Below are positions 53,663 through 64,000 of a stretch of DNA of 64,000 nt, in pieces. The first letter of the stretch is position 1, and every line of letters starts with the position of its first letter. A program made the position numbers and the translations under genes. The stretch is from positions 1,240,001 through 1,304,000 of the forward strand of contig NZ_LT897836.1 in assembly GCF_900161835.1 (NCBI RefSeq), in the 5' to 3' direction. A model generated the notes under the pieces. It saw nothing but the letters and a program-made list of their open reading frames with translations, did not search any database and was not told the DNA's origin. The stretch is from Sodalis endosymbiont of Henestaris halophilus (GTDB taxonomy: Bacteria; Pseudomonadota; Gammaproteobacteria; Enterobacterales; Enterobacteriaceae).

Positions 53663-54686
53663 CAAGCATCACCAAGGGAAACATTTTGCCGCATAACAAG
53701 AGAGTTAACGCGTTCAGATCAGACCAGACGGGATCACCATAATTTTGCTTCAGAGCTAATTCAATTTTGATGATTAACGCTAACGCTTCTCGCAACTGCG
53801 GCAGGGCAATACGCGCTAACACCTGAGTCAAGAGCAGTTGACGATTCTGCGAGACCTTATCGCGATCAAATAGCGACCGCATCTGGGCAGCAGTTATTTG
53901 ACGTTTTAGCTTCAACAACTGAAGGACTTCTCGCTGAATACTGCGTAGTAATATCAACGGATCCACAGCTTCCAGCCGTAACTGACGTAGAATGCGTGCT
54001 GCGCGTCTACTTTTTCCTGCAAGCACAGCGTCGACCCAGTGAATTGGGGTAAAGTGCGCGGCGTTGTTCACCGCATCTTTGACCCGCTGCAGTGTTAAAC
54101 TGCGGTCGGGATAAATCAGCGATAATAGTTCAAGTGCCTGGGACAGCGCTAGTAAATTACCCTCGTAGCAATAGCATAGCACTTGGCAGGCGGCATCATC
54201 CAGCGTTAGCTTCATGTTTTTGGCGCGCCTTTTTACCCAGAGATCTAGCTGCTCCTGTTCCGGTGTATCGCAGCTTACCAATACAGACCCTGAACTAAGA
54301 GCTTTAAACCAGGGACTCTTCTCCAAGACGCGGGTCAGGCTGATACCGCGTAGTATCAGCAGCAAATCCTTATGTAACAATGCTGCCAATTGAAGTAATT
54401 TTTCTCCCATTACAGCTTGAATGACGCCATCAGGCAGGACAAGCAATAGCGTCTGACGAGTAGCATAGAGATGACCAGTTTGACACAATCCGAAGACTGT
54501 GTTCCAGTCGGAACGAGCATCTAGTGTGATGCTAAAATGTTCATTGAAATGTTCTTTCTGTGCCTGGTAGAGAATGCTATCTTCGCTTTCCTGCAGCATC
54601 AGCGGATCGTTACCAAATAAAAAATAACAAGGGTGCAATGACTTTTGCAACTGCGCACCTAACTGCCCAGCATTAAGCCGTATCAT
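53655..54686 (-). CDS. holA: DNA polymerase III delta subunit
   Basis: HolA (delta) opens the beta clamp within the clamp loader. The 343-residue product equals the E. coli length and aligns throughout, with N-terminal MIRLNAGQLGAQLQKSLHPC and YFLFGNDPLMLQES (AAA+ domain I), the middle domain with ILRGISLTRVLEKSPWF, and the C-terminal helical domain with IHWVDAVLAGKSRRAARILRQ. Sequence similarity is lower than for neighbours, as usual for this subunit. A gap of about 100 bases separates it from lptE. Confidence 0.93.
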   Translation of the reverse strand: MIRLNAGQLGAQLQKSLHPCYFLFGNDPLMLQESEDSILYQAQKEHFNEHFSITLDARSDWNTVFGLCQTGHLYATRQTLLLVLPDGVIQAVMGEKLLQLAALLHKDLLLILRGISLTRVLEKSPWFKALSSGSVLVSCDTPEQEQLDLWVKRRAKNMKLTLDDAACQVLCYCYEGNLLALSQALELLSLIYPDRSLTLQRVKDAVNNAAHFTPIHWVDAVLAGKSRRAARILRQLRLEAVDPLILLRSIQREVLQLLKLKRQITAAQMRSLFDRDKVSQNRQLLLTQVLARIALPQLREALALIIKIELALKQNYGDPVWSDLNALTLLLCGKMFPLVMLDV

Positions 54687-54784
54687 AGAGCCGTCCTTAG
54701 TGACACTAAGTACACAATCCTGAGAATGCTGACACCTATGGTGACTACTAATAATGCTATTTTCATTTCGTGTTTAGCGCGTTA

Positions 54785-55306
54785 TCATCGTCCTTGGTGG
54801 TATGGCATGATTAGCAATTTGCGGACTAGTTGCTGCGCCGCCTGCTGGCGCAATTCTTGTCTTATGCGCTCTTTTTCTGCATTTTTCGCAAGCGCTTTTA
54901 GGGGGTTATCAAAAAACACCCGAGAAACTTTCACGTTTATCGGGTAATAATCTTTTCCGGACATCAAAACCTGTGCTTGCACACTTAGTCTCATTTGATA
55001 TTCGGCGGTATTACCGTCCTGGAATACCGCCGCGGGCACCTGACTTTCTGAAGAATTAACAATCTGCAGCGACGGCAGTGTATCATTCTTATCCTTGGCT
55101 TTGTCAAGCAACGTTAAATCTTTAAAGCGTAGCTCAGCGCGTACGGCACGAGTTAGTGATCCGTAAGGATCATAACTATCCAGTGTTATGGTTTTTATTT
55201 TTGTGGGCACCTGGGTGATGGCAACGCGCAGGTTACCGCTGCCTTTGGTCGTGGTAATAACCGCTAAACCTAATGTCAATATCAGTGCTAGAGTCCAATG
55301 TAGCAC
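54785..55306 (-). CDS. lptE: LPS-assembly protein LptE lacking the lipobox cysteine
   Basis: LptE plugs LptD in the outer membrane and is normally a lipoprotein. I choose GTG 55306, preceded by AGAAGGAGG at ideal distance, rather than a GTG six codons upstream. The start [16 protein letters not shown] is a hydrophobic signal, but where E. coli has TAGCGWHLR this protein has TTKGSGNLR, so the lipidated cysteine is replaced by Ser. Downstream similarity is clear: [56 protein letters not shown] and AAQQLVRKL. The 173-residue protein lacks the last about 20 residues of E. coli LptE. It overlaps or abuts leuS. Confidence 0.88.
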   Translation of the reverse strand: MLHWTLALILTLGLAVITTTKGSGNLRVAITQVPTKIKTITLDSYDPYGSLTRAVRAELRFKDLTLLDKAKDKNDTLPSLQIVNSSESQVPAAVFQDGNTAEYQMRLSVQAQVLMSGKDYYPINVKVSRVFFDNPLKALAKNAEKERIRQELRQQAAQQLVRKLLIMPYHQGR

Positions 55307-55320
55307 AAATCCTCCTTCTG

Positions 55321-57903
55321 TCACTCTACTACTAGGTTAAGCAATTTACCAGGCACATAAATGACCTTGCGTACCGAAGTCCCTTTCAGGTATTTCATGA
55401 CTAGATGTTCCTTATAAGCGAGCTCACGAACCAATGCTTCGTCTGCGTCCGCAGGCACTGTAATTCTACAGCGCAGCTTGCCATTGACCTGAATGACTAT
55501 CAGTTTAGCATATTCAACTATAGCGGTTTCGTCAGTAACCGGCCACGAAACGTTATCAATATCCCCTTCGCCTCCCAGTTCTGACCATAGCACGAAGCAG
55601 ACATGAGGGGTGAACGGATAAAGCATGCGGACTACTGCCATTAGGGCTTCCTGCCTCAGGGCGCGATCCTGCTCAGCCAGCTGCGGTGCACGTGCCAGCT
55701 TGTTCATCAGCTCCATAATGGCGGCGATAGCGGTATTAAACGCCTGACGGCGACCGATATCATCAGTCACTTTAGCGATAGTTTTATGTAATTCGCGGCG
55801 TTGCGATTGTTGTTCAGCGTTCAAGACCGCTACGTCCAGACTATCTACTGGACCTAGCTGAACATGCTCATACACTATTTTCCACACCCGTTTCAAAAAT
55901 CGATTAACACCTTCCACACCGGAATTTTGCCATTCTAGTGTCATTTCAGCGGGGGAGGCAAACATTACAAACAACCGCACAGTATCAGATCCGTATTTTT
56001 CTACCATCTCTTGCGGGTCGATACCGTTATTCTTCGATTTTGACATCTTTTTCATGCCGGTGTAAACTAGAGTATTACCCTTGAAATCGGTAGCTTTGAC
56101 GAGGTGTCCTCGCTCATCGCGCTCCAAACTCAATTCCTCCGGAGGTACCCAAATACGCTCACCGCTGTTGTTAAGATAATAAAAAGCATCAGCTAATACC
56201 ATACCTTGACACAGTAAGCGCTTAGCCGGCTCATCGGAGGTAACCAAGCCAGCATCGCGCAGCAGCTTGTGATAAAAACGAAAATACATTAGATGCATAA
56301 TAGCGTGTTCGATGCCACCAACATACTGATCTACCGGCAGCCAATAATTTGCGGCAATAGGATCAAGCATGCCCCGATCGTAATCCGGGCAGGTATAGCG
56401 AGCGTAATACCAGGAGGATTCCATGAATGTATCGAATGTGTCAGTTTCACGCAGTGCTAGTTGGCCTCGGTAGCTGGTTTTGGCCCAATTAAGATCAGCT
56501 TTCAGCGGACTGTCAAGGCCATTTATCACTACATTTTCAGGCAAGGTAACTGGCAATTGTTCCTCTGGGGTTGTAACTAGAGTGCCATCTTCAAGCATCA
56601 TCATCGGGATTGGCGCTCCCCAATATCGTTGGCGAGAAACTCCCCAATCTTGTAGGCGATAGTTTATTTTGTGCTCGCCGACGCCACGCGCCACTAAAAC
56701 ATCAGCAATTGCATTAAATCCTGCTTGGAAATCTAGGCCATCGAATTCACCAGAATTAAATAGCATCCCCTTGTGGGTCATAGCTTGAGTGCTGATCTCC
56801 GGCTTGCTGCCATCAGCGTTAAGTATAACTAGCTTAACGGGCAAATTATATTTGCGGGCAAAATCAAAATCGCGCTGATCGTGACCCGGTACCGCCATAA
56901 TAGCACCAGTACCGTAATCCATCCGCAAAAAATCTACGATCCAAATCGGCAACATTTCACCGGTTAATGGGTGTAGTGCTTGCAGGCCGGTATTTATTCC
57001 TTTTAGTTGCATCACGTCTATGTTCGCTTTCACTACATTGATAGTACGACATTCCTGGATAAAATTGGCTACAGCCTGCTTGGACGACTCCGCTTGCAAC
57101 GCAAGCGGATGATCAGTCGCTATCGCGACATAGGTGACGCCCATCAAAGTATCCGGGCGAGAGGTGTAAACCTTGAGTATCTCTTGGCTATCAGCAACTT
57201 GAAAGATAATTTCTATCCCTTCCGAACGACCGATCCAGTTACGCTGCATGGTTTTCACTTTTTCGGGCCAATGATCAAGTTTATCCAGATCATATAGTAA
57301 TTCGTCAGCGTAGGCGGTGATTTTTAAAAACCACTGAGGTATTGCCTTAAGCTCTACCTTAGTATCGCATCGCCAGCAACAACCGTCGATTACCTGTTCG
57401 TTAGCTAGAACAGTATGGTCTTGCGGGCACCAGTTTACCGTTGCAGTTTTTTTATACACCATACCTTTTTCATATAGGCGGGTAAAAAACCATTGTTCCC
57501 AACGGTAATATTCAGGACGGCAAGTAGTAAGTTCACGATGCCAATCGTAGCCGAAACCTAGCAATTTAAGCTGGCTCTTCATATAATTGATATTGGCATA
57601 AGTCCATGGAGCCGGAGCAATATTATTTTTTAACGCGGCTTCTTCGGCTGGTAAACCAAACGCATCCCAGCCGATAGGTTGCAGAACGTTTTTGCCAAGC
57701 ATACGCTGATAGCGAGATATTACATCGCCGATCGTGTAATTGCGCACATGCCCCATATGTAAGCGTCCGGACGGATAAGGAAGCATGGAGAGGCAGTAAA
57801 ATTTTTCCTTATTAGGATCTTCAGTTACCCTAAATGTATCGTTTTTATACCAGTGCTGCTGGACTGTAGATTCTATTTCTTCCGGTCTATAAAACTCTTG
57901 CAT
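55321..57903 (-). CDS. leuS: leucyl-tRNA synthetase
   Basis: LeuS charges tRNA-Leu and edits mischarged products. The 860-residue product equals the E. coli length. The HIGH-type motif [12 protein letters not shown] (about 49-60), the CP1 editing domain with [12 protein letters not shown] and DQRDFDFA, the KMSKS loop [11 protein letters not shown] (about 617-627), the anticodon-binding domain and the C-terminal domain with [12 protein letters not shown] are all present. It is the first gene of leuS-lptE-holA-nadD. Confidence 0.98.
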   Translation of the reverse strand: MQEFYRPEEIESTVQQHWYKNDTFRVTEDPNKEKFYCLSMLPYPSGRLHMGHVRNYTIGDVISRYQRMLGKNVLQPIGWDAFGLPAEEAALKNNIAPAPWTYANINYMKSQLKLLGFGYDWHRELTTCRPEYYRWEQWFFTRLYEKGMVYKKTATVNWCPQDHTVLANEQVIDGCCWRCDTKVELKAIPQWFLKITAYADELLYDLDKLDHWPEKVKTMQRNWIGRSEGIEIIFQVADSQEILKVYTSRPDTLMGVTYVAIATDHPLALQAESSKQAVANFIQECRTINVVKANIDVMQLKGINTGLQALHPLTGEMLPIWIVDFLRMDYGTGAIMAVPGHDQRDFDFARKYNLPVKLVILNADGSKPEISTQAMTHKGMLFNSGEFDGLDFQAGFNAIADVLVARGVGEHKINYRLQDWGVSRQRYWGAPIPMMMLEDGTLVTTPEEQLPVTLPENVVINGLDSPLKADLNWAKTSYRGQLALRETDTFDTFMESSWYYARYTCPDYDRGMLDPIAANYWLPVDQYVGGIEHAIMHLMYFRFYHKLLRDAGLVTSDEPAKRLLCQGMVLADAFYYLNNSGERIWVPPEELSLERDERGHLVKATDFKGNTLVYTGMKKMSKSKNNGIDPQEMVEKYGSDTVRLFVMFASPAEMTLEWQNSGVEGVNRFLKRVWKIVYEHVQLGPVDSLDVAVLNAEQQSQRRELHKTIAKVTDDIGRRQAFNTAIAAIMELMNKLARAPQLAEQDRALRQEALMAVVRMLYPFTPHVCFVLWSELGGEGDIDNVSWPVTDETAIVEYAKLIVIQVNGKLRCRITVPADADEALVRELAYKEHLVMKYLKGTSVRKVIYVPGKLLNLVVE

Positions 57904-57964
57904 GACAACTATTTACTCATTAAAATATATAATGTTTTTTGTACTAGTGGGGAACTATTAAAAC

Positions 57965-57993
57965 ACTATACTAACCGTAGTATAACTTATCAA
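57965..57993 (-). promoter_or_regulatory. candidate leuS promoter
   Basis: On the minus strand TTGATA (57993-57988), exactly 17 bases, then TATAGT (57970-57965), about 60 bases before the leuS start. Both hexamers match the sigma-70 consensus at four or five positions with ideal spacing. It would drive the leuS-lptE-holA-nadD operon. Confidence 0.55.
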
Positions 57994-58319
57994 TGATATA
58001 ATCAACAATACTCAGCGACCGGCTAAACTGTTTTGCCAATATTCAAAGTACGCGAGATACATCTGCCTAGAAATAAAAATCGATGGCTACAATGAGGGAA
58101 AGTTATCGATCGCACAAAGCCAAATAAAAAGCATAGACAAAATATTTGAATATCATCAATCACATCACTTATCTTAGAAACTAAGTAGTCAGTTTGGGCA
58201 ACCGAGTGAGAAAATGATATCTAATCATAGATTATCATTTTACAAACCAGAGACCTTCCTCATCTTGACCGAATTCACTCTTTGATAAATTTCATAGCTA
58301 GTTTTTTAATTACGTACCT
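57994..58319. other. AT-rich spacer, no gene seen
   Basis: Between the leuS promoter candidate and the gltL relic I recognise nothing. Confidence 0.4.
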
Positions 58320-59050
58320 CTGCGGGTACAAGGTACGACAAAGTATAATGGACATTTCTACCGCGCTGGTAACATAATCACATATAAAGTTTTTAGGCTG
58401 GGAAGTTCCGACATATTACGATATATGCAATGATTAGCTATTTTGTGCACACAAAACCATATTATTCATGACAACTATCATGGTTTATTCCTTTTGGAAT
58501 AAACTCTAACATGACAATCTACACTTCCATGGCACCGGGGGGTGATCTATGTACAGCTAACTCTCTATCGGTGCTAAGAACTTCTGCTAGCTGTTGAATA
58601 GTTCATATAGAAATATATGAACGTACATTACCAAATTAAACTTAGGCTACAGGGCATACTTTTTAACGAAAGCTTAGTTTTATACTCTCTATTCATACCA
58701 TTGATCTGCGCTAGCGTTAAATAATTAATACTCTGATAAATCTTCAATTAATGAAGAGCAGCTAACATATTGCAATACCATATTAATTTTACTAAGTATC
58801 GGTATTAAATTAGTGCTTTTATAGCTAAAACTAACGCGTTAACGCAAGATACACCTTTTGCATAATAAATCTCTAGACCGTTAACATTTTTTATCAGTAT
58901 CGATTTAACGTAGATTTAAAGGACATATAAAACTACTACAATCATCCTTGATTCAACTTGGTAACGTATTAATTTTCATCTGAAAATAATAATATAACTT
59001 TAAATATTACAGAAAATTATCTCACCATCTTTTTAAGTGTTTTAATAGTT
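58320..59050 (-). pseudogene. gltL: gltL relic (glutamate/aspartate ABC transporter ATPase)
   Basis: At 58870-58950 the minus strand closely follows gltL codons for the Walker A region and what comes after it: a stretch with TCTACGTTAA (STL) and GTTAACGGTCTAGAG, which encodes VNGLE exactly. At about 58425-58485 the DNA resembles the codons for VTHEMGFARKVAN, with ATATGGTTTTG and AATAGCTAATC. Frames are broken throughout. The distance between the two matches agrees with the intact gene. In E. coli gltI-gltJ-gltK-gltL lie between lnt and leuS, as here. Confidence 0.7.
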
Positions 59051-60959
59051 TGGCAAGACTAAAGTCAATAACAAAACACAACAAACAGGCAAGCAAGTAC
59101 CAATTGCTATTTACATAGCAGTCAAATAGTAGGCTTAATACGTAAGCTAGCAAGAAATATTCCTAAGTCGCACTACGACTTGCGTTAACAGCAACGTACT
59201 ATTTAGCAGAAAATTTACTGGCAGTATTAATTAATATATAGACTGACAGTGAACATACCTAGCTAGTCCATGCGGGGGCAAAAGATTATCCACAGCCGAT
59301 ACTGACAATAACGACGCGGATGATTTTTGAAAAAAAGACGCTTGAAAGCGCAAAATGCATTTTTTTGCGAATATGGAGACAGATATTTACTTGTTGACGA
59401 TCGCTCCATAATATATTTTGTGCAAAAAGAGCATTTGTAAAAACTTTAGTTGAATTTATTCATTCTATGCTTCATAATTTACCTTGGCAAGAGTACGTTC
59501 GTTAACACTATGCATGACCAACACAATCACGAATTTCATGAGCATATATATCCATGATAATAGTAGTAAATGATTAGTAGACGCAGGAAGAACATAGTTC
59601 AGCAAGGTACTTGTTTGCACCGCCATCTTGATTATACATCTTAACCATACCAGCGTTATAAAAAACCGACTAATTTTACAATGTTTGATTATGTCTAAAG
59701 ATTATCAGCAAAACGATAATTTGATCGGGTGTTGAGCGGCAATGCATAATGTAGTTAAGCACTTACCTAGTCGAAAACATCTTCTAATGGTCTAAGATAT
59801 TAAATTAAGAAAATGTACTAGTGCACACACAAAATACAGAAACACGCTACGTCAATAGCCGCAGATACACAGCCTAAAAATACAAAAAAACTAAGCTATA
59901 TAGCTTAATTAGATCCTTAAACAAGTGCCATGAAAACCGGCAGCAGTATACATCACTACCACAGATATAAAATTAATTAATACATAATTAGTGTGTTTAT
60001 TGCAGAACAAATCTATACAAAAGATATTAAATCTCAAACAATGACCAATTGTGCGAGATGCGGAGGATCCTCTAGAATTAGTAGTCATGATAAAAGTAAT
60101 AACTTAGAAACAATACAACACGGTATAGTGAACTGAATTATTCACTATAATTAACTTAAACCAGTATTTATGTTATCAAGCAAAGTTGCTACAAACGTAT
60201 ATTTTGATTTCAATTTATTTTATCAGATAAAATCTTTTGACACAAAAACATCGGTAAAATAGCAAGCACTATCGTGAAAATTTATGCATAGCTCATATTG
60301 CTATGCTTCGGAAAATGGTTTTAGTTTGTTTATTTAAGCCTTTTATAAGCAATCAATCAGGCGGGGTAATCTTTACCGTTATTAGTTTACATCTTTATAG
60401 TCAGTTAACTTAAACGGGGATTTGATGAAATCAAAATATGAATAAATCTATATTTATATTCTTTATATATAAATATGCTAACCTATTCCGTACTATTTTT
60501 GCTAGATATCTCGAGACAAGATATAATATAGAACATCAATATGTTAAATAAAGTATCGCATTTGCGCAGTATATACTGCTTGACATTGATAGGCTACCAT
60601 AGCCAGCTATGAAAGGCATTATTTATCATAAAAGCCATAGCGTGACAACCTTCCAGCATAAGGAACAAGTAGCCTTAATCCTTATGATTCTAATCATAAG
60701 GATTTTCTACTGGTTATTAATTGAGCAGGACTGCAAATGTGATTCTATCAATACGAAAAATGTTTGCACCCGAAACGTTACAATCGTTGATCAGGCTCTT
60801 TTCACCGTCAAACTAGTGTTTATAGTTAACACAATATCTAAAAGTTCACCTTAGTTTCAGATTGTTTATGGTAGAACCGCATGTAACATCATAAAAATAA
60901 TGCGGTTAAATGATGCAATGTTCAGATAATATAATTGCATATTCAAAGAATCTAATTTA
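59051..60959 (-). other. expected place of gltK and gltJ, not recognisable
   Basis: Two permease genes (gltJ, gltK) would fit the space and order between the gltI and gltL relics, but I found no convincing residue match. A plus-strand 81-codon frame at 60609-60854 contains the hairpin at 60677-60704 and does not resemble a protein I know. Confidence 0.25.
60677..60704. repeat. 12-bp perfect hairpin
   Basis: Arms AATCCTTATGAT and ATCATAAGGATT with loop TCTA, followed on the plus strand by TTC. It lies inside a decayed region with no neighbouring intact gene. It could be a leftover terminator or chance. Confidence 0.6.
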
Positions 60960-61985
60960 GGTTTAACAACTTCCACAATGACGTAAAATTGGTCCTGAAG
61001 GGACTGCGGTAATCTCCACAATTTATAAGAAAAAATAAATAATTTACGGGGGATATCACACTGATACTATTATTTTAATTTTTAAGTTTAGCCGTCAATT
61101 CTTAATCATGAGTCTGACTGCTAGTCAAATGGATCATCACTAGAATAATGCTAATTTGCGCATGTGCAAATTCCTGCTCTTTTACTGTGATTACCTTATC
61201 TAATATTTTAACATCTGGTATTTTACGTCGGTAGATTACCCTTAAATCCAAGATCAGCTTCAGCGTCTTGTTCATATAAGAACAGTAATATTAATTACAC
61301 GTAACATTAATTAAATGACGCAATATTGCTATTGAAATAGATTACCACATGCGATAGCATCGCCGCACCGATAAGATCAAAAAAATAATTAATAACAATA
61401 TTAATGCTAGATAAAATCATAGTAACGATATTGATAACTACCTCGATCAAGTGATCATTGTATCTAAAAATCTATCGTGAAGATAAATTAGCCTTAAAAA
61501 GGCTTTCTCAGAAAAATGAACAGATAATGAAAGCAAATATATAGCGGTATGCGCTTACGTAGATACGCGCTATTGCGATAGTTTATGCAGAGTAACGAAC
61601 GCGCGCACTTTGAAAATATCTAAAGACTTTCGCAAACGTGAAAGGATCGTGCTGCTTGTTTCTTTTCTACAGATCGGCAAAGATGATTACTATAATCAAT
61701 ATTAATAAAAAATTCAGCGACTCTGATAACTACTAGTACGATACTTACTGGCACCACTTTCTTAGATAACTAATGCGCATAGTGCCTACTCTAAGACAAT
61801 TTGTGTTCTTTTATTCACAAAACAGATTGCAAAACGCTCGTAATTAAAAACTTTAGGTGGGGAAGGAGTAATTCAGTAATTTGATTAATCCATTCAAAGA
61901 ATTTTATCCCTTTGATCAGGATATTGTAACGTTTTATCGTTCTCCTTATGGATTAATTTTAGTTCACTTACCTTAGGGAACAAAA
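60960..61985 (-). pseudogene. gltI: gltI relic (glutamate/aspartate-binding protein)
   Basis: At about 61650-61690 a minus-strand frame reads SVEKKQAARSF where E. coli GltI has NVERQKQAAFSD. Just upstream VVPVS followed by EFF resembles LIPIT and FDFE at the right spacing. An AAGGAG near 61970 could be the old ribosome binding site. The 3' part is weak (LWRLPQ for WFKNPIP). GltI is the periplasmic binding protein of the glutamate/aspartate transporter. Confidence 0.6.
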
Positions 61986-62128
61986 GTATTCATGGAGATC
62001 CTAAGTCACTTACGTTATAAAATTATATTTTTAGAACTATAAACTACTATGCAAAGTCATCTTAATCTTCAATTTGTTTATGTAGCATGCCGCGAGCTGA
62101 GGGACAGCATAATAGTCTCGTAACTATG

Positions 62129-62148
62129 CGTTATGTTAACACATAACG
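62129..62148 (-). terminator. hairpin after lnt
   Basis: Arms CGTTATGT and ACATAACG with loop TAAC, 22 bases beyond the lnt stop. The position suggests a 3'-end structure for lnt; no T run follows on the minus strand. Confidence 0.4.
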
Positions 62149-62170
62149 TTTATCAAGCAGTATTACGTTC

Positions 62171-63703
62171 CTAGGGTAGTTGACTACGATCACATACCAG
62201 CGCGGTCAATCCGGCCAGAAGTGTAAAAGTCCATAATCGCCAAGAGCCAGCTCGGGCGTAGGGAGTTAACCCCCGTGTCGGAATGACATGAACATTGAGC
62301 ACATCACGAGTAAATTGCGGCAATTGTGCCTTTAGAGTCCCATCAGGGTTGATGACGGCGGTGATACCGTTGTTGCTGCTACGCAACAGCGGACGTCCTA
62401 GCTCCAGCGAGCGCATGCGTGCCATTTGTAAATGCTGCCACGGGCCTATGGAATCACCAAACCATGCATCATTAGACAAGGTTAAAAGAAAATCGGTGTC
62501 AGTGCAAAAATTATCCCGCACCTGACCGCCCAGAATAATCTCGTAACAAATAGTTGCGGTAAACTTAATATCAGCCACTTGTAGCTGCGGCTGCAAGTAC
62601 TTTCCCTGACTAAGAGAGGACATAGGTAAATTAAATATCGGTGCCAATGGCCTAATAAAATTCTCTAAGGGTACTGTTTCTCCGAATGGTACCAAATGGT
62701 GTTTGTAGTAGCGGGCTATCGCTGGATAACGATAAGGTGTGTTTTCGCCCAATACAATGATGCTATTGTAATAATCGTAGCCGTTCAGTGTCGGGCGTGC
62801 TTCGATGATTCCAGTTATTAACCGAGTATGTCCTTGCCGCAATAGCTCATCAAGCCGGTTTAGAAACGAATCCTGAGCAATTTCAGCGGCAGGGATGGCC
62901 GATTCTGGCCAAATGACTATTTTTGCCTTGCCGAGAGCAGGCAGAGTACTTTGCATATAAATATTCATGATCTGTTTAATTTGACTGATCTCCCATTTCA
63001 TGGATTGAGCAATATTGCCTTGCACTAATGCTACATCAATAGCCCGCGACGGCTGAGGCTGGTACCACTGCAAAAAACGCAACGGCCAAGGAAGCATCAA
63101 CAGAGCTAACGCGCTAAGCGCTGGTAGTTGTTGTTGACGCGCCAGCGAAAAGACAAACAAGCCGCTGATCATCATCAGCATAAAGGTGATGGCTTGCACT
63201 CCAAAGATAGGTGCCATACCTTTTAGCGGTCCATCTATTTGACTGTAACCGAACTCCAGCCAGGGAAAACCGGTTAGCACCCAGCTGCGCAAAAATTCGG
63301 TAACCGACCATAGCACCGGCGCGCCAAGCGATAACTGCCATAGACTGGTACTCCGCCATAGTCTCGTCAGCAGAATGGCAAAAAGCATGGGATATAGCGC
63401 TAAATAAACTACCAGTACTACTACTAGTGTCACTTTTACCAGGCTAGTTAGACCTCCAAATTGCTCGATGCTAATATAGACCCAGTTAACGCCGGCGCCA
63501 AATAGGCCTAAGCCCCAAACAAAGCCAAGCCAACCAGCCTGCCAACCGCTGCGGTTGAGCGTGCTAGCCAGCAGGCCACCGAGAGAAATAATGGCCGCAA
63601 GCCAGAGATCGTATGGGGAAAATGCTAGAATACCGGAAGCGCCAGTAACGACTGCTAGCAATGCACGGAATCGCTGGCGTGCAAACAATGAGAGAATAAC
63701 CAT
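62171..63703 (-). CDS. lnt: apolipoprotein N-acyltransferase
   Basis: Lnt adds the third acyl chain to lipoproteins at the periplasmic face of the inner membrane, which is needed for their Lol sorting. The 510-residue product (E. coli 512) has six to eight membrane segments around a nitrilase-like domain. The catalytic residues are visible: Glu in VIWPESAIP (near 267), Lys in RYYKHHLVPFGE (near 336) and Cys in TICYEIILGG (near 388). Retention implies that mature lipoproteins are still made, although LptE encoded nearby has lost its lipidation cysteine. Confidence 0.97.
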   Translation of the reverse strand: MVILSLFARQRFRALLAVVTGASGILAFSPYDLWLAAIISLGGLLASTLNRSGWQAGWLGFVWGLGLFGAGVNWVYISIEQFGGLTSLVKVTLVVVLVVYLALYPMLFAILLTRLWRSTSLWQLSLGAPVLWSVTEFLRSWVLTGFPWLEFGYSQIDGPLKGMAPIFGVQAITFMLMMISGLFVFSLARQQQLPALSALALLMLPWPLRFLQWYQPQPSRAIDVALVQGNIAQSMKWEISQIKQIMNIYMQSTLPALGKAKIVIWPESAIPAAEIAQDSFLNRLDELLRQGHTRLITGIIEARPTLNGYDYYNSIIVLGENTPYRYPAIARYYKHHLVPFGETVPLENFIRPLAPIFNLPMSSLSQGKYLQPQLQVADIKFTATICYEIILGGQVRDNFCTDTDFLLTLSNDAWFGDSIGPWQHLQMARMRSLELGRPLLRSSNNGITAVINPDGTLKAQLPQFTRDVLNVHVIPTRGLTPYARAGSWRLWTFTLLAGLTALVCDRSQLP

Positions 63704-63754
63704 TGGATATTTAATCTTCTATGGTAAAATTCGATGCATTATTAGATAGTTTGA

Positions 63755-64000
63755 CATACACCTAAATTATGAACTTGCTATCAGCTACTCTCCAATTTAA
63801 GATTATAGCTATGTCAATATTTATGGCTTTTCCGCACGCCAGTAAATAAATAAGGTTCTTGCATAACCAAGCCACCGATAGGATCTACATCATCGTCGCT
63901 GACATGCATATTTAATACCTTATTAAAATCGTTATGGCGCGAATGGTAAAGTAGTAGCAATTCAGTTAGCAGATATTTTGATCCTCTGGATCATTGTGTT
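63755..64000 (-). pseudogene. corC: corC (ybeX) relic, runs off the window
   Basis: corC precedes lnt in E. coli. Here a minus-strand frame reads DFNKVLNMHVSDDDVDPIGG and LVMQ, matching the C-terminal CorC_HlyC region (DFN, DDE, DTVGGLVMQ). TIRAI before it matches TVRAL, and QVH after it matches QVHV. Stops and frameshifts break it. Only the last third lies in the window. Confidence 0.75.

Noticed and set aside
59286-59294. Perfect DnaA box TTATCCACA
   Set aside because: Single box, no cluster, no origin-associated genes nearby; expected by chance in a window of this size.
60609-60854. 81-codon plus-strand frame
   Set aside because: Opposite to the ancestral gene direction, contains a palindrome that explains part of its openness, no family resemblance.
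1-64000. tRNA, rRNA, CRISPR, IS or prophage elements
   Set aside because: I scanned for T-loop signatures, regularly spaced repeats and transposase-like frames on both strands and found none convincing; a covariance-model search would be needed to exclude a tRNA.

Overview
This window looks like part of the chromosome of a gammaproteobacterium of the order Enterobacterales that is far into genome reduction, as in obligate insect endosymbionts. About 30 intact genes are close relatives of E. coli/Yersinia/Sodalis-type genes, mostly full length and in ancestral order. They sit between very AT-rich tracts of up to several kb that carry no intact gene. Read by conserved gene order, many of these tracts prove to be heavily decayed genes, recognisable as short runs of matching residues with frameshifts and stops. 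The presence of mur genes, ddlB loss and low coding density recall gamma-symbionts of mealybugs, but the host is a guess. I saw no tRNA, rRNA, IS element, prophage or CRISPR array.

Layout. (1) 0.7-7.2 kb: the ancestral asmA-dcd-udk-mrp-metG block. Only dcd and the catalytic part of metG survive; asmA, udk, mrp and the MetG C-terminal domain are relics. (2) 7.2-14.1 kb: folE stands alone; ilvI, ilvH and cra follow as relics. (3) 14.1-34.9 kb: the division and cell wall (dcw) cluster, mraZ(relic)-rsmH-ftsL-ftsI-murE-murF-mraY-murD-ftsW-murG-murC-(ddlB scar)-ftsQ-ftsA-ftsZ-lpxC, then a DciA-like gene on the other strand, secM and secA. (4) 34.9-40.6 kb, minus strand: sufI relic, plsC, parC and parE pseudogenes. 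(5) 40.6-44.9 kb: no recognisable gene, but a cluster of hairpins. (6) 44.9-57.9 kb, minus strand: the lipA-lipB-ybeD-dacA-(rlpA)-mrdB-mrdA-rlmH-rsfS-nadD-holA-lptE-leuS block, in which ybeD, dacA, rlmH and rsfS are relics. (7) 58-64 kb, minus strand: gltL and gltI relics, intact lnt, corC relic running off the window.

Functional picture. The cell keeps precursor synthesis and polymerisation of peptidoglycan (MurC-G, MraY, FtsW/FtsI, RodA/PBP2), divisome proteins, LPS first commitment (LpxC) and transport (LptE), lipoprotein acylation (Lnt), Sec export, lipoate synthesis, phospholipid synthesis (PlsC), folate and dTTP supply (FolE, Dcd), NAD (NadD), replication (HolA) and two aminoacyl-tRNA synthetases. 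It has lost topoisomerase IV, D-Ala-D-Ala ligase B, PBP5, the regulators MraZ and Cra, acetolactate synthase III, a glutamate/aspartate ABC transporter, two ribosome-associated factors (RlmH, RsfS) and the Fe-S carrier Mrp. Several retained genes show early erosion: SecM's arrest motif, SecA's zinc tail and the lipobox of LptE.

Relic calls come from my own reading of translated frames against remembered E. coli family sequences. Boundaries of relics are approximate.
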